Of a stretch of 64,000 nt of DNA, positions 38,647-50,683 are shown one piece after another (position 1 is the stretch's first letter; each line of letters opens with the position of its first letter). The stretch covers positions 45,878 through 109,877 of the forward strand of contig NZ_BANF01000039.1 of the NCBI RefSeq assembly GCF_000964425.1. Reading direction: 5' to 3'. The notes under the pieces are model-generated. The model made no database searches, was not told the DNA's origin, and saw only the letters and a program-made list of their open reading frames with translations. The position numbers were made by a program, and so were the translations under genes. The stretch is from Komagataeibacter intermedius TF2. GTDB taxonomy: Bacteria > Pseudomonadota > Alphaproteobacteria > Acetobacterales > Acetobacteraceae.

Positions 38647-40116
38647 ATGAGCACCGGCATGACGCGCGCGTTGCTGCGCCGGCTGCCGGTTGGCGCACCG
38701 ACAGACGATGCGGGGCTGAAACGCGTTCTGGGCGCGGGCAGCCTTGTCGCCCTTGGCGTCGGGGTCACGATCGGGGCGGGCCTGTTTTCGCTGACCGGCA
38801 TCGCGGCAGGCAGCAATGCAGGGCCTGCCGTACTCATTTCCTTCGTGCTGGCGGCCATGGCGTGCGCGTTTGCCGGACTGTGTTACGGGGAACTGGCGGG
38901 CATGATCCCGGCGGCGGGCAGCGCGTATGTCTATGCCTATGCATCCCTTGGCGAACTGGCGGGCTGGATCATCGGGTGGGACCTCGTTTTGGAATATACG
39001 GTGGGGGCATCGGCCGTATCGGTCAGCTGGGCGCGTTACATGCGCTCCCTGCTGGATGAATGGGGCATCCACCTTTCGCCCCGCCTCATGGCGTCGCCGT
39101 TCGAAGTCGTGGGCATGGTGGATGGACAGCCCGTCCACGGTATCGCCAACCTGCCGGCCGTGTTCATCATCGGGGTGCTGTCGCTGCTGCTCATACGCGG
39201 CATTTCCGAATCAGCGCGGCTGAACGCCATCGTGGTGGTCATCAAGCTGGTGATCATCGCCGCCGTGATCGGGTTCGGACTGCCCTATATCAAGACCGCC
39301 AATTATACTCCGTTCATTCCCCCCAACACTGGCGAGTTCGGGCATTACGGCCTGTCTGGCATCCTGCGCGCGGCGGGCACGATCTTCTTTGCCTATCTGG
39401 GGTTTGACGCCGTTTCCACCGTGGCGCAGGAAACACGCAATCCCGGGCGCGACATGCCCATCGGCCTGATGGGCAGCCTTGCGATCTGCACGTTTATCTA
39501 TATCGCCTTTTCTTTCGTGCTGACGGGGCTGGTCAATTACCGCGACATGATCGGGGATGCCGCCCCCGTGGCCACCGCCATTGACCAGACGCCGTTTGGC
39601 TGGCTGAAGGCAGCTGTCAAGCTGGGGATCATATGCGGGTTCCTGTCGGTCATCCTCGTCCTGCTGCTGGGACAGAGCCGGGTCTTCTTCGCCATGGCGC
39701 GGGACGGGCTGCTGCCACCCATGTTCGGGCGCACGCATGCGCGCCTGGGCACGCCGGTCGCGTGTCACCTGTTCTTCATGGGAGTGACGGGGGTGCTGGC
39801 CGCCTTCCTGCCGATCGAACAGCTTGCGCACATGACATCCATCGGCACGCTGCTGGCCTTTGTCATCGTCTGCGTGGGGGTTATCGTGCTGCGCGTGCGT
39901 GAACCCGACCGCCCGCGCGTCTTCCGGGTGCCCGGGGGGGCCGCGATCCCGGTTGCGGGAATCATAAGCTGCGGGGTCATGATGCTCTCGCTGGACGGGC
40001 TGACATGGCTGCGGCTGGTTGTGTGGCTTGCGATCGGGCTGGTGGTGTACGCAGTATACGGCATACGCCACAGTCGGCTGGGCGCCGTCATGCCTGCCAT
40101 GCGCCCGAAGCGCTGA
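38647..40116 (+). CDS. APC-family amino acid permease
   Basis: A 489-aa transporter with about 12-14 membrane helices, resembling the cationic amino acid transporter (YhdG/CAT-like) branch. The APC signature appears in [28 protein letters not shown] and [58 protein letters not shown] is also typical. The substrate cannot be read from sequence. The ATG at 38647 is preferred; an in-frame GTG at 38635 is possible. It stands alone, between glyA and hemB. Confidence 0.9.
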   Translation: MSTGMTRALLRRLPVGAPTDDAGLKRVLGAGSLVALGVGVTIGAGLFSLTGIAAGSNAGPAVLISFVLAAMACAFAGLCYGELAGMIPAAGSAYVYAYASLGELAGWIIGWDLVLEYTVGASAVSVSWARYMRSLLDEWGIHLSPRLMASPFEVVGMVDGQPVHGIANLPAVFIIGVLSLLLIRGISESARLNAIVVVIKLVIIAAVIGFGLPYIKTANYTPFIPPNTGEFGHYGLSGILRAAGTIFFAYLGFDAVSTVAQETRNPGRDMPIGLMGSLAICTFIYIAFSFVLTGLVNYRDMIGDAAPVATAIDQTPFGWLKAAVKLGIICGFLSVILVLLLGQSRVFFAMARDGLLPPMFGRTHARLGTPVACHLFFMGVTGVLAAFLPIEQLAHMTSIGTLLAFVIVCVGVIVLRVREPDRPRVFRVPGGAAIPVAGIISCGVMMLSLDGLTWLRLVVWLAIGLVVYAVYGIRHSRLGAVMPAMRPKR

Positions 40117-40171
40117 ACACCGGGCAGGTTACCGGATCATAATTTGGCACGGGGGCGCTGCAGGATCATAG

Positions 40172-41194
<1,023 letters not shown>

Positions 41195-41333
41195 CCACGA
41201 CAAAAGCATGCGCGCGCAGCCGGATAGTTGATGCCTGCAACAGGAAGAATATGATAACCGTATAGGCATACGGGCAGTCTGTTTTTCCTGTTTGCTGGGC
41301 TGCTGCTTCCTGTTTCCCGGCTGGTGAGAGCGC

Positions 41334-42116
41334 ATGACCTATACATCGCCACGGCATCCACAGCTGTTCTATACGACGGCGCCCATGCCCTGCCCCTATC
41401 TTGCAGGACGGATGGAACGCAAGGTTGTGACCGAAATTGGCGGACCGGACGCCGTGCCGTTCCACAACCGTCTGTCGCGCGCCGGTTTCCGCCGCAGCCA
41501 CACCATTGCCTATGCCCCGGTCTGCGCAAGCTGCACCGCATGCACGCCCATACGCGTGCCCGTGGCGCGGTTTACCCCCAGCCGCACGCAGCAGCGCGCC
41601 CTGCGCCGCAATGCCATGTTACACGCCACCCGTGTCCCGCCCACGGCCACGCCCGAACAGTTCACCCTGTTCAGCGCCTATCAGCAGACCCGGCATGAAG
41701 GCGGGGACATGGCGTCCATGACGTTTCCCGACTACCGCGCCATGATCGAGGATACCCCGATCGAGACCTTCATGATCGAATTCCGCGATGCTGAAGGCAG
41801 GCTGGCCTGTGTCGCGCTGGTGGACCAGCTCGATGACGGGCTGTCGGCCGTCTATGATTTCTATGATCCCGCGCTCCAGAAACGTTCACTGGGTACGTTC
41901 GCGGTGATGCATCTGATCGACTATACCCGCACGCTTGGCCTGCCCTACCTGTATCTGGGCTACTGGATCAGCGAGAGCCGGAAAATGGCCTACAAGGCCC
42001 GCTTCCGCCCGGCCCAGATCATGACGCGTGGCGTCTGGCACGATCTGGACCCGGCCCATTACGAAGCACGTGAAAGCGCCTTCCTGCCGGACGGACTGTT
42101 CCGCCCGGTGGAATGA
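41334..42116 (+). CDS. bpt: Aspartate/glutamate leucyltransferase (Bpt/Ate family)
   Basis: A 260-aa aminoacyl-tRNA protein transferase of the N-end rule. Bpt adds leucine to proteins with N-terminal Asp or Glu, marking them for ClpS/ClpAP. The N-terminal domain carries conserved Cys and aromatic residues (MPCPYLAGRMERKV, PVCASCTACTPIRVPV). The GNAT-like C-terminal domain has VYDFYDPALQKRSLGTFAVMHLI and YLYLGYWISESRKMAYKARFRP. Length and branch match the Bpt rather than eukaryotic Ate1 type. It lies between hemB and the convergent parC, a common alphaproteobacterial order. Confidence 0.93.
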   Translation: MTYTSPRHPQLFYTTAPMPCPYLAGRMERKVVTEIGGPDAVPFHNRLSRAGFRRSHTIAYAPVCASCTACTPIRVPVARFTPSRTQQRALRRNAMLHATRVPPTATPEQFTLFSAYQQTRHEGGDMASMTFPDYRAMIEDTPIETFMIEFRDAEGRLACVALVDQLDDGLSAVYDFYDPALQKRSLGTFAVMHLIDYTRTLGLPYLYLGYWISESRKMAYKARFRPAQIMTRGVWHDLDPAHYEARESAFLPDGLFRPVE

Positions 42117-42122
42117 CCCCGG

Positions 42123-44339
42123 TCAGGCGCGCGGTTTGCGGGTTGCCCATGCGGGTGCTGTTTTGCCCATATCCGCCCGCTTGCCCACATAATCCTTCAG
42201 GTCCGCAAATGAACGGGTGCGGGCCGGATCGGGCCATGCAACCCCCTCGGCTGCCGTAAACACGACTGCATCCCGCAGGCCGCCGTCCTTGTATTTCTGC
42301 ACGATCACCCCAAGGCCGCGCGTCATTTCAGGCAACTGGTCCAGCGGGAAGACCAGCATGCGCCGGTTCTGGCCAATCACCAGCACATGGTCACCCGCAG
42401 CGGGGACGCAGACCTGCGCGCTTTCGCCGTCCTTCAGGTTCAGCACCTGCTTGCCGGTACGCTTTTCCGCCGTCATGGCCGATTCAGCCACCACCATGCC
42501 GCGGCCCGCGCTGGACACCAGCAGGCGCTTGCGCGCGTCCTCGACCGGGAACATCGTAATGATGTCCTCATCGTTGGACAGGTCGATCAGCAGCCGCAGG
42601 GGCTGACCATCACCGCGCCCACGCGGCAGATCCCCCACACGCAGCGTAAAGGCGCGCCCATCGGTTGCAAATACGCACAGCCGGTCATTGCTGTGGCACT
42701 CAACCGACATGCCCGGACCGTCGCCTTCCTTGAATTTCAGCGCCTCCGGGTCCTGTCCATGTCCGCGCACGGTCCGGACCCATCCCTTCTGCGACAGGAT
42801 GACCGTCAGCGGATCACGTTCGACCGGCAGGGCGGCCTCGACATCGATTTCAACCGGCGCATCCGCCAGCAGGCTGCGTCGCCTGCCCAGCGCACCACTG
42901 CCAAAGGTTTTCTGGATGTCCCTGATCTCGGACGCGATACGCTTCCACCGCAGCCCCTCCTGCTCCAGCAGGTCGTGCAGGGACTGTTTTTCCGCGCTCA
43001 GCTTTGCATGCTCCTCGCGGATTTCCATTTCCTCAAGCCGCCGCAGGCTGCGCAGGCGCATGTTCAGGACGGCCTCCGCCTGCAGTTCCGTGAGATCAAA
43101 GGTTGCGATCAGCGCCGCCTTCGCATCGTCCTCCTCGCGGACAATACGGATCACTTCATCAAGGTTGAGATAGACCGCAAGGAACCCGTCAAGGATTTCC
43201 AGACGACGGTTGACCGCCGCCAGCCGGTTGGCGCTGCGGCGCTGCAATACGTCATGGCGATGATCAAGCCACGCCTGCAGCACGTCCTTCAGGCTACGCA
43301 CGCCCGGCACCTGGTCCGCGCCCAGCACGTTCATGTTCAGGCCGAAGCGGCTTTCCAGTTGCGTTGCGCGGAACAGGGTTTCCATCAGCACCGCAGGTTC
43401 GATCCCGCGTGACTTGGGTTCCAGCACCAGCCGGATGTCCGTGGTGCTTTCATCGCGGATATCGGCCAGAAGGGGCAGCTTCTTCTGCTCCATCAGATCC
43501 GCGATCTGTTCGATCAGGCGCGATTTCTGCACCTGATACGGAATTTCGCTCACCACGATCTGCCATGTGCCGAAACGCCCCTGCTCCACATCCCATTTCG
43601 ACCGGATGCGGAAGGAACCGCGTCCCGTCTCGTAGGCACGCGCAATGGCGTCGCTGTCTTCCACAATGCTGCCCCCCGTGGGGAAGTCCGGGCCGGGCAT
43701 ATGTTTCAGCAGTTCGGCCGTGGTCATGGCCGGCCTGCGGATCAGGGCAAGGGCAGCGGCACAGATCTCGCCCACGTTATGGGGCGGGATGGAGGTCGCC
43801 ATGCCCACCGCGATGCCCGCCGCCCCGTTGGCCAGCAGGTTGGGAAAGGCCGCGGGCAGGACGACGGGTTCCTGTTCCTCGCCATCATAGGTGGGACGGA
43901 AATCAACGCAGTCCTCACCGATTCCTTCCAGCAGGGCCTTGGCCACTTCGGTCAGGCGGGATTCGGTGTATCGCATGGCGGCGGCGTTATCACCGTCGAT
44001 CGAGCCGAAATTGCCCTGCCCTTCCACCAGCGGATAGCGGACGGCAAAATCCTGCGCCAAGCGCACCAGCGCCTCATAGACCGAAGCATCGCCATGCGGA
44101 TGGTATTTACCGATCACGTCGCCCACCACGCGGGCGCATTTCTTGAACCCGGCAGACGGGTCCAGCTTGAGCTGCTGCATCGCATAGATCATGCGACGGT
44201 GCACCGGCTTCAGCCCGTCGCGCACATCCGGCAGCGAACGCGACATGATCGTTGACATGGCATAGGCCAGGTAACGTTCGCTCAGCGCATCGGCCAGCTT
44301 GGTATCTTCAATATGACCGGCTGTTGTGTCCACAGGCAT
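42123..44339 (-). CDS. parC: DNA topoisomerase IV subunit A
   Basis: A 738-aa subunit of the decatenating type II topoisomerase. The N-terminal breakage domain has [35 protein letters not shown], a DNA-binding helix [17 protein letters not shown], and the active-site Tyr124 in [12 protein letters not shown]-terminal beta-pinwheel repeats start around 490. GGGAGGGAG lies just before the ATG. The residue matching E. coli ParC Ser80 is Ala85 here. It converges on bpt with 6 bp between stops. Confidence 0.95.
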   Translation of the reverse strand: MPVDTTAGHIEDTKLADALSERYLAYAMSTIMSRSLPDVRDGLKPVHRRMIYAMQQLKLDPSAGFKKCARVVGDVIGKYHPHGDASVYEALVRLAQDFAVRYPLVEGQGNFGSIDGDNAAAMRYTESRLTEVAKALLEGIGEDCVDFRPTYDGEEQEPVVLPAAFPNLLANGAAGIAVGMATSIPPHNVGEICAAALALIRRPAMTTAELLKHMPGPDFPTGGSIVEDSDAIARAYETGRGSFRIRSKWDVEQGRFGTWQIVVSEIPYQVQKSRLIEQIADLMEQKKLPLLADIRDESTTDIRLVLEPKSRGIEPAVLMETLFRATQLESRFGLNMNVLGADQVPGVRSLKDVLQAWLDHRHDVLQRRSANRLAAVNRRLEILDGFLAVYLNLDEVIRIVREEDDAKAALIATFDLTELQAEAVLNMRLRSLRRLEEMEIREEHAKLSAEKQSLHDLLEQEGLRWKRIASEIRDIQKTFGSGALGRRRSLLADAPVEIDVEAALPVERDPLTVILSQKGWVRTVRGHGQDPEALKFKEGDGPGMSVECHSNDRLCVFATDGRAFTLRVGDLPRGRGDGQPLRLLIDLSNDEDIITMFPVEDARKRLLVSSAGRGMVVAESAMTAEKRTGKQVLNLKDGESAQVCVPAAGDHVLVIGQNRRMLVFPLDQLPEMTRGLGVIVQKYKDGGLRDAVVFTAAEGVAWPDPARTRSFADLKDYVGKRADMGKTAPAWATRKPRA

Positions 44340-44400
44340 GCAATCTCCCTCCCGCAGGTGAACAGATAGCGAAACTTTACGCTTTGTCCAAGGCTCGTAC

Positions 44401-45192
44401 TCAGTCTGTAGCGGTCGTGGTGGCGTCAGGCGCGGCATCTGGCGGGGAAATGTCCGCCTCCCGCGCGATCATGTCCAGCAGCCTGCACCGGGCTTCGGGC
44501 ACGGGGCGATGACGCTGCCCAAAGGCGTCACGTTGCAGGAAGTGACCCGTCAGGCGCAACCCGTCATACCAGTCCACCGGCGTGCCAACCTGATCGGGAT
44601 GCAGCACGAAACCGGGCAGCGGCAGCAGGCGGCTGCGCCATTCCCCCGCCCGTTCGTCCGATACCGCCCGCCCGGTACGCGGCGATACCCAGCGCAGGTC
44701 GTCACGGCTGCCACCAAGGGCGCAGTGGCCCAGGTCCAGCCCGAAGCCGAGTTCGGACAGCAGCAGCAGTTCCCAGCGCACGATTTCGGGCATGGCTTCG
44801 GCTACTGCCCATTGAGGGTCAAGGCTGATCCGCGCCAGCAGGCTGGTCAGCCCCTGAAATACGGCGGGGTGGGGTTCGCGTTCGGGCAGGCAGCCATCGG
44901 CCAGCGCACACAGCGAGGCCAGCATGGCCAGCGGCAGCGGGTCGTCCAGTATGCGGGCGGCGGATGCGTGGACCGTCTCTGCCGTGATGTTACCCAGCTG
45001 TTCAGGCAGGCGGGCGGTCCAGCGCGCGCGCACAAGGTTCCCCGTCTGCCAGACCGGGCGGCCCCGTCTGGATGATCCCCCACGGGCCAGACCATGATAC
45101 AGCCCCTGCTCACCCGTCAGGACATGCACGATCGCGCTGCCTTCCCCATACGGGGTGGCGCAAAGCACAAGGGCGGGTGCTTCCCATTCCAT
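44401..45192 (-). CDS. recO: DNA repair protein RecO
   Basis: A 263-aa mediator that helps RecR load RecA onto SSB-coated gaps. The N-terminal OB fold begins [39 protein letters not shown]. The helical C-terminal domain includes [22 protein letters not shown], where the usual zinc cysteines are reduced to one. The family begins at this ATG, which lies in the loop of a 16-bp perfect hairpin (45169-45210); no normal ribosome-binding site is visible. It is 49 bases downstream of tsf, in the same direction. Confidence 0.9.
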   Translation of the reverse strand: MEWEAPALVLCATPYGEGSAIVHVLTGEQGLYHGLARGGSSRRGRPVWQTGNLVRARWTARLPEQLGNITAETVHASAARILDDPLPLAMLASLCALADGCLPEREPHPAVFQGLTSLLARISLDPQWAVAEAMPEIVRWELLLLSELGFGLDLGHCALGGSRDDLRWVSPRTGRAVSDERAGEWRSRLLPLPGFVLHPDQVGTPVDWYDGLRLTGHFLQRDAFGQRHRPVPEARCRLLDMIAREADISPPDAAPDATTTATD

Positions 45193-45210
45193 CAGGAAGC
45201 ACCCGCCCTT
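45169..45210. promoter_or_regulatory. 16-bp perfect hairpin enclosing the recO start codon
   Basis: AAGGGCGGGTGCTTCC and its exact complement flank a 10-nt loop. In the minus-strand mRNA the loop is UGAUGGAAUG, containing the recO AUG (45192-45190). The stem starts 31 bases after the tsf stop. It could attenuate transcription beyond tsf or hold recO translation at a low level. There is no T-run. Confidence 0.6.
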
Positions 45211-45241
45211 GCGAAAAGAAAACCGGAAACCGGCAACGTGA

Positions 45242-46147
45242 TCAGTTGCCGGCAGCCTTTGCCACTTCAGCGGCAAAGTCGTTTTCTTCCTTCTCGATGC
45301 CTTCACCCAGCTGGAAGCGGTCGAAACCGGTCAGCTTGGCGCCAGCCTTTTCCACGATCTTGCGCACGCGGCTTTCGCCATCATGCACCCAGACCTGCTC
45401 CAGCAGCACAACTTCTTCATAGAACTTGCGGATACGGCCATCGACCATCTTTTCAATGATCGCATCGGGCTTGCCCGACGCCTTGGCCTGTTCCACCAGC
45501 ACGGCGCGCTCACGCTCAAGCGCCTGCGGGTCGACACTGTCCACATCCAGCGCGGCAGGACGGGTTGCGGCAACATGCATGCCGATACGGCGACCAAGGT
45601 CTTCCATCGCTTCGCTGGCAGTCGGCGCCTCAACGGCAGCCAGCACGCCAATCTTGCCCAGACCCGGGCTTACGGCGGAATGAACATAGGTCGCGACCAC
45701 ACCCGACGGCACGCTCAGCACGCGCGCACGGCGGATGGACATGTTTTCGCCAATGGTGGCGATCAGGTGCGTCAGTTCATCGGCAACGCTGCGGCCGCTT
45801 TTCAGCACGGCGGCCTTCAGCTTTTCCAGATCGTCGCCAACGTTCAGCGCTGCATGCGCCACTTCGGAGACGAAGTTCTGGAAATGCTCGTTGCGGGCAA
45901 CGAAGTCGGTTTCGGCATTGACTTCGACCATGGCGGCCTTCTTGTCAGCCTGCGCCACGCCAACCAGACCTTCCGCCGTAACGCGGCCGGACTTCTTGGC
46001 GGCAGCCGACAGGCCCTTCTTGCGCAGCCAGTCGATCGCGCCCTCAATGTCGCCTTCGGCCTCGTTAAGGGCCTTTTTGCAATCCATCATGCCCGCGCCG
46101 GTCTTCTCACGAAGTTCCTTGACGAGGGCTGCGGTAATCTGCGCCAT
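45242..46147 (-). CDS. tsf: Elongation factor Ts
   Basis: A 301-aa guanine nucleotide exchange factor for EF-Tu. The N-terminal UBA-like domain is [27 protein letters not shown]. The core has [30 protein letters not shown], followed by the dimerisation region and a C-terminal module with [18 protein letters not shown]. It follows rpsB by 108 bases in the same direction, the universal rpsB-tsf pair. Confidence 0.97.
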   Translation of the reverse strand: MAQITAALVKELREKTGAGMMDCKKALNEAEGDIEGAIDWLRKKGLSAAAKKSGRVTAEGLVGVAQADKKAAMVEVNAETDFVARNEHFQNFVSEVAHAALNVGDDLEKLKAAVLKSGRSVADELTHLIATIGENMSIRRARVLSVPSGVVATYVHSAVSPGLGKIGVLAAVEAPTASEAMEDLGRRIGMHVAATRPAALDVDSVDPQALERERAVLVEQAKASGKPDAIIEKMVDGRIRKFYEEVVLLEQVWVHDGESRVRKIVEKAGAKLTGFDRFQLGEGIEKEENDFAAEVAKAAGN

Positions 46148-46255
46148 TATCCTGATACTCCTCACGACAGGCGCACGCCCCGCATCGCTGCAGGGCGTGT
46201 CCTTGCTGTGTCAGTTACGCCGGGGGGCCTGTTCAGCCCCTGCCAGCGTTCATTT

Positions 46256-47041
46256 TCATTCCGCGCTTGCGGCGGCTTCCGTCACGGCCGTTTCCACGGC
46301 GGGGTCGACCGGCAGTTCCTCGGACGCGCCGAAGTCTTCGCCCGACGCACCCAGCTCGGCGGAGATACCGTCGAGGACAGCGGACGACACCAGTTCGCAA
46401 TACAGGGCAATGGCGCGGATGGCGTCATCGTTGCCCGGGATCGGATAGGTCACGCCACGCGGGTCGGAGTTGCTGTCCAGCACGGCTACAACCGGGATGC
46501 CCAGCTTGTTGGCTTCTTCAACCGCCAGCTTTTCCTTGTTCGTGTCGATCACGAACAGGATGTCCGGCAGACCGCCCATTTCCTTGATGCCGCCGAGCGA
46601 ACGCTCCAGCTTCTCACGGTCGCGGGTGATGTCCAGGACTTCCTTCTTGGTCAGGCCCTGGGTGCCGTTTTCCAGCATGTCGTCAATGCCGCGCAGGCGC
46701 TTGATCGAACCGGTGATGGTCTTCCAGTTCGTCAGCATACCGCCCAGCCAGCGGTGGTTGACGTAGTACTGGCCGCAACGCTTGGCGGCTTCCGCCACCT
46801 GATCGGCCGCAGCGCGCTTGGTGCCGACGAACAGCACGCGGCCACCACCGGCCACGGTGTCACGGATCGCCTTGAGCGCACGGTCCAGCATGGGAACGGT
46901 CTGCTGCAGGTCGATGATGTGAACCTGGTTGCGCACACCGAACAGGTACGGCGCCATGCGCGGGTTCCAGCGGCGGGTGTGGTGACCGAAGTGCACGCCG
47001 GCTTCCAGCAACTGGCGCATTGTGAATTCAGGCATCGCCAT
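46256..47041 (-). CDS. rpsB: 30S ribosomal protein S2
   Basis: A 261-aa ribosomal protein. It begins [27 protein letters not shown] and contains [26 protein letters not shown] and [23 protein letters not shown] lies about ten bases before the ATG at 47041; ATG 47035 is an alternative. The C-terminal 35 residues form an acidic tail. It heads the rpsB-tsf operon. Confidence 0.97.
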   Translation of the reverse strand: MAMPEFTMRQLLEAGVHFGHHTRRWNPRMAPYLFGVRNQVHIIDLQQTVPMLDRALKAIRDTVAGGGRVLFVGTKRAAADQVAEAAKRCGQYYVNHRWLGGMLTNWKTITGSIKRLRGIDDMLENGTQGLTKKEVLDITRDREKLERSLGGIKEMGGLPDILFVIDTNKEKLAVEEANKLGIPVVAVLDSNSDPRGVTYPIPGNDDAIRAIALYCELVSSAVLDGISAELGASGEDFGASEELPVDPAVETAVTEAAASAE

Positions 47042-47318
47042 GTCGGCTAAATCCTTGTGTCTGGTTTATCCTCCGTGAAGCACGCCCTGTTTTTCAAGGA
47101 CACCAGAGGTATCGGCTTCACGTGCGAATTGACCCCAACGTGGGACCGTGGCGGGATATGGCCGTTTTTGGCGCGTATTGCAAGGGTGCTGTGGGCGTGA
47201 AGTGCATCGTGATGCAACTTTTCACCGGTCGGCCGGTTGCCCCGTGCAAGGGATGGCGATCATCCGGGGTGCTATCGCGCCCAGACCGTAACCTGAATAT
47301 CTGAGGAATCACGACATT

Positions 47319-47750
47319 ATGGCGATCACGAAATTTGCGACCGCACACTGGTCAGGCGGGCTGAAGGACGGCAAGGGCGAAATCTCGACCCAGAGCGGTT
47401 CGCTCAGGAACCAGCCCTACGGCTTCAATACCCGTTTCGAGGATAAACCCGGCACCAACCCCGAGGAACTGCTGGGCGCGGCCCACGCCGCGTGCTTTGC
47501 CATGGCGCTGTCGGGCATTCTGGGTGGCGCGGGTCTGACAGCCAGTTCACTGGATGCAAAGTCCGAAATCGTGCTGGACAAGCAGGGCGAAGGCTTTGCC
47601 ATCACCCATGCGAAACTGACGCTGGAAGCAGAAATTCCGGGTACTACCGAAGCGCAGTTCAGGGAACTGGCGGAAAAGGCAAAAGCCGGCTGCCCCGTCT
47701 CGAAACTGTTCAACGCGACCATCACGCTCGACGCGAAGCTGAAAGGCTGA
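47319..47750 (+). CDS. OsmC-family peroxiredoxin
   Basis: A 143-aa OsmC/Ohr-type thiol peroxidase that reduces organic hydroperoxides. Both redox cysteines are present: one in GAAHAACFAMALSGIL (about Cys59) and one in KAGCPVSKLFNA (about Cys125). The end TITLDAKL is typical. OsmC and Ohr are hard to separate by eye; the length and the GAAHAACF form favour OsmC. GAGGAA lies ten bases before the ATG. It is divergent from rpsB across 277 bp and converges on aroC. Confidence 0.92.
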   Translation: MAITKFATAHWSGGLKDGKGEISTQSGSLRNQPYGFNTRFEDKPGTNPEELLGAAHAACFAMALSGILGGAGLTASSLDAKSEIVLDKQGEGFAITHAKLTLEAEIPGTTEAQFRELAEKAKAGCPVSKLFNATITLDAKLKG

Positions 47751-47766
47751 TCCACAGGGCTGACGC

Positions 47767-47787
47767 GGGACGGGCATAACCCGTCCC
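47767..47787. terminator. 8-bp hairpin between convergent osmC-like gene and aroC
   Basis: GGGACGGG, loop CATAA, CCCGTCCC. No T-run on either side. It is placed to end both converging transcripts; strength is uncertain. Confidence 0.5.
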
Positions 47788-47818
47788 CCACCGGTGCGAC
47801 ATGACGCAACCCGGGGTT

Positions 47819-48910
47819 TTACAGGACCACAGGCTCCTGGTTGCCCACCTGCCCACGGTGGCGCAGCAGGTGATCAGCCAGGACGCAGGCCATCATTGCC
47901 TCCCCCACCGGCACGGCACGGATGCCGACACAGGGGTCATGCCGCCCTTTGGTCATGACATCCACGTTCTCCCCATCCCGCGTGACGGAGGGAACGGGCG
48001 TCAGGATCGAACTGGTCGGCTTGACCGCAAAACGGGCCACGATCGGCTGCCCGGTGGAAATGCCACCCAGCACGCCCCCCGCATGGTTGGAGGCAAACTG
48101 CAGCATGCCGTTTTCCATGCGCATCGGGTCCGCGTTTTCTTCCCCCGTCAGGCAGGCGGATGCGAAACCGTCCCCGATTTCGACCCCCTTGACGGCATTG
48201 ATGCTCATTAACGCCATGGCAAGGTCGGAATCCAGCTTGCCATAAATCGGCGCGCCCAGACCCGGCGGCACGCCTTCGGCCACGACCTCGATCACGGCGC
48301 CAGTGGACGATCCCTTCTTGCGGACATCGGCAAGGTAGTCTTCCCATACCGGCAGCATCGCCATGTCGGGACAGAACAGCGGATTGGCATTCACCATTTC
48401 CCAGTCCATCCGTGCGCGGTCAACCGCATGCGGCCCGACCTGCACCAGGGCGCCACGGATGCTGATCCTGTCGCCCAGCACCTTGCGCGCGACGGCCCCG
48501 GCCGCGACCCGCATGGCCGTTTCCCGCGCGGACGAACGCCCGCCGCCACGATAGTCACGGATGCCGTATTTCATGTCATAGGCGACATCGGCATGGCCGG
48601 GACGGTACCGGGTGGCGATATCGCCATAATCACGCGAACGCTGGTCGGTATTGCGGATCACCAGTGAAATGGGGGTGCCGGTCGTATGCCCCTCGAACAC
48701 ACCGGACAGGATCTCGACCCGGTCGGCTTCCTGCCGCTGCGTGGTGAATTTGGACTGTCCCGGCCTGCGACGGTCCAGCCATGGCTGGATGTCCGCCTCT
48801 TCCAGGGCGACACGGGGCGGACAGCCATCAATCACGCAGCCAATGGCCGGGCCATGGCTTTCGCCCCACGTGGTGACACGGAACAGGTGACCAAAGGTAT
48901 TGTACGACAT
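47819..48910 (-). CDS. aroC: Chorismate synthase
   Basis: A 363-aa FMN-dependent enzyme completing the shikimate pathway by removing phosphate from EPSP. Signatures are [56 protein letters not shown] and, near the end, VKPTSSI with [13 protein letters not shown]. It is 20 bases downstream of fabI in the same direction, so the two are probably co-transcribed. Confidence 0.97.
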   Translation of the reverse strand: MSYNTFGHLFRVTTWGESHGPAIGCVIDGCPPRVALEEADIQPWLDRRRPGQSKFTTQRQEADRVEILSGVFEGHTTGTPISLVIRNTDQRSRDYGDIATRYRPGHADVAYDMKYGIRDYRGGGRSSARETAMRVAAGAVARKVLGDRISIRGALVQVGPHAVDRARMDWEMVNANPLFCPDMAMLPVWEDYLADVRKKGSSTGAVIEVVAEGVPPGLGAPIYGKLDSDLAMALMSINAVKGVEIGDGFASACLTGEENADPMRMENGMLQFASNHAGGVLGGISTGQPIVARFAVKPTSSILTPVPSVTRDGENVDVMTKGRHDPCVGIRAVPVGEAMMACVLADHLLRHRGQVGNQEPVVL

Positions 48911-48929
48911 GGGGACAGACTTCCCGCGA

Positions 48930-49769
48930 TCAGTTGCCCGCGACCGTGATATCCGGCGCGGTGGGGTTTTTCATGCCGACAATATGGTAGCCGGAATCAA
49001 CGTGATGGATTTCCCCCGTCACGCCACCCGACAGGTCGGACAGCATGTACAGGCCGGCGCCGCCCACTTCTTCGAGCGAGACATTGCGTTCCAGCGGAGA
49101 ATTGTACTGGTTCCATTTCAGGATATAGCGGAAATCGCCAATGCCATTGGCCGCCAGCGTCATGACCGGCCCGGCGGAGATACCGTTGACGCGGATGCCG
49201 TCACCACCAAGGTCGACCGCCATGTACCGCACCGATGCCTCCAGCGCCGCCTTGGCCACACCCATGACATTGTAATGCGGCATGACACGCTCGGCCCCCA
49301 GATAGGTCAGGGTCAGCAGCGACCCGCCGGGGTTCATGATGGCGGCCGCGCGCCGGGCGACGGCGGTGAAGGAATAGCACGAAATGTCCATCGCCTTGAG
49401 GAAGGCGTCACGCGGGGTATCGACATACCGCCCGCGCAGGAACTGCTTGTCCGCCCAGCCAATGGCGTGAACGAGGAAGTCGATCTTTCCCCATTCCTTC
49501 TCGATCGCGGCGAATGTCGCATCCATGGCGGCGTCATCGGTCACGTCGCACGGCAGGACCAGGGTCGACCCCACGGTTTCGGCCAGCGGGCGCACGCGCT
49601 TGCCCAGTGCTTCCCCCTGATAGGTGAAGGCCAGTTCGCCCCCCTGTTCCGCCACGGCGCGTGCAATGCCCCAGGCGATGGAGCGGTCATTCGCCACCCC
49701 CATGACAAGGCCCCGTTTGCCCTTCATCAATGAACCCTTGATGGAGATTTTGGGCGCGCCGTCTGACAT
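48930..49769 (-). CDS. fabI: Enoyl-[acyl-carrier-protein] reductase (NADH), FabI
   Basis: A 279-aa short-chain-type reductase for the last step of fatty-acid elongation. It shows [20 protein letters not shown] (NADH site), VHAIGWADK, and the catalytic Tyr-x6-Lys in [24 protein letters not shown] is seven bases before the ATG at 49769. A FabK-like protein lies at the left edge, so if that is a real enoyl reductase the genome would have two types; a nitronate monooxygenase role for that gene is equally possible. Confidence 0.96.
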   Translation of the reverse strand: MSDGAPKISIKGSLMKGKRGLVMGVANDRSIAWGIARAVAEQGGELAFTYQGEALGKRVRPLAETVGSTLVLPCDVTDDAAMDATFAAIEKEWGKIDFLVHAIGWADKQFLRGRYVDTPRDAFLKAMDISCYSFTAVARRAAAIMNPGGSLLTLTYLGAERVMPHYNVMGVAKAALEASVRYMAVDLGGDGIRVNGISAGPVMTLAANGIGDFRYILKWNQYNSPLERNVSLEEVGGAGLYMLSDLSGGVTGEIHHVDSGYHIVGMKNPTAPDITVAGN

Positions 49770-49892
49770 GCTGGTATCCTTAATGGTAAATGACGGATGA
49801 AATTTCGGCCTCGTGGTTGCACAAGCTGCCGTTTTGGACAAGATGCCGATTGCGGTAATTCTAGCCAATAATTGTCACATAGTAACTTACCT

Positions 49893-49910
49893 TATGTTTC
49901 CATATGTTTC
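49893..49910. repeat. Direct repeat TATGTTTC-CA-TATGTTTC
   Basis: Two identical 8-bp units with a 2-bp spacer (10-bp period, one helical turn) in the AT-rich divergent region between fabI and pdxH. A possible operator; no known consensus is recognised. Confidence 0.35.
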
Positions 49911-49979
49911 GTATCCCTGCGTCGGCCGGTCCGGGTGCAGGCCGGTACAAGGCATACAGCGTGACGGAACCCCGATCCC

Positions 49980-50585
49980 ATGACCTTTCCCCTGATCGAT
50001 CTTGACGCCGATCCGTTCGACCTGTTCGCCGCGTGGATGCGTGACGCGACCGCGCACGAACCCAACGACCCGAATGCCATGGCGCTGGCGACCGCCACGG
50101 CTGACGGGCGGCCATCAGTGCGGATGATCCTGCTCAAGGGTGCGGACCGGCGCGGTTTCGTATTCTATACCAACCTCAACAGCCGCAAGGCGGCCGAACT
50201 GAAGACCAACCCGTACGCCGCCCTGCTGTTCCACTGGAAAAGCATCCGCCGCCAGATCCGTATCGAAGGTGCGGTGGAACCCGTCACCGCGGCGGAAGCC
50301 GATGCCTATTTCGCCAGCCGCAGCCGGGTGTCGCGTCTGGGCGCCATTGCGTCGAACCAGTCCCATCCCCTGCCCGACCGCGCCGTGTTCGAGGCGGCGG
50401 TGGCGGAACTTGAAGCCCGCTATCCGGATGCAGACGCCCCCATTCCCCGCCCCGCCAACTGGAGCGGCTTCCGCGTCGTGCCGCAGCATTTCGAATTCTG
50501 GCAGGACCGCCCATATCGCCTGCATGACCGGGCCGTATGGGACCGGACGGTCAATGGCTGGGCGACCGAACGCCTTTATCCCTGA
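49980..50585 (+). CDS. pdxH: Pyridoxamine 5'-phosphate oxidase
   Basis: A 201-aa FMN enzyme producing pyridoxal phosphate. Conserved regions are [60 protein letters not shown], and the C-terminal [18 protein letters not shown] ending [11 protein letters not shown] serves glyA, bioA and bioF in this window. It is divergent from fabI. Confidence 0.96.
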   Translation: MTFPLIDLDADPFDLFAAWMRDATAHEPNDPNAMALATATADGRPSVRMILLKGADRRGFVFYTNLNSRKAAELKTNPYAALLFHWKSIRRQIRIEGAVEPVTAAEADAYFASRSRVSRLGAIASNQSHPLPDRAVFEAAVAELEARYPDADAPIPRPANWSGFRVVPQHFEFWQDRPYRLHDRAVWDRTVNGWATERLYP

Positions 50586-50683
50586 ACTTAACGCCGCCTG
50601 ATCCGTTTTCCGTGCATACGGGGCGTGCCGTACCTGCCTTGCGGGCCATGCGCATTCCCCATGAACGGAGGAGGAGGCGTTGA

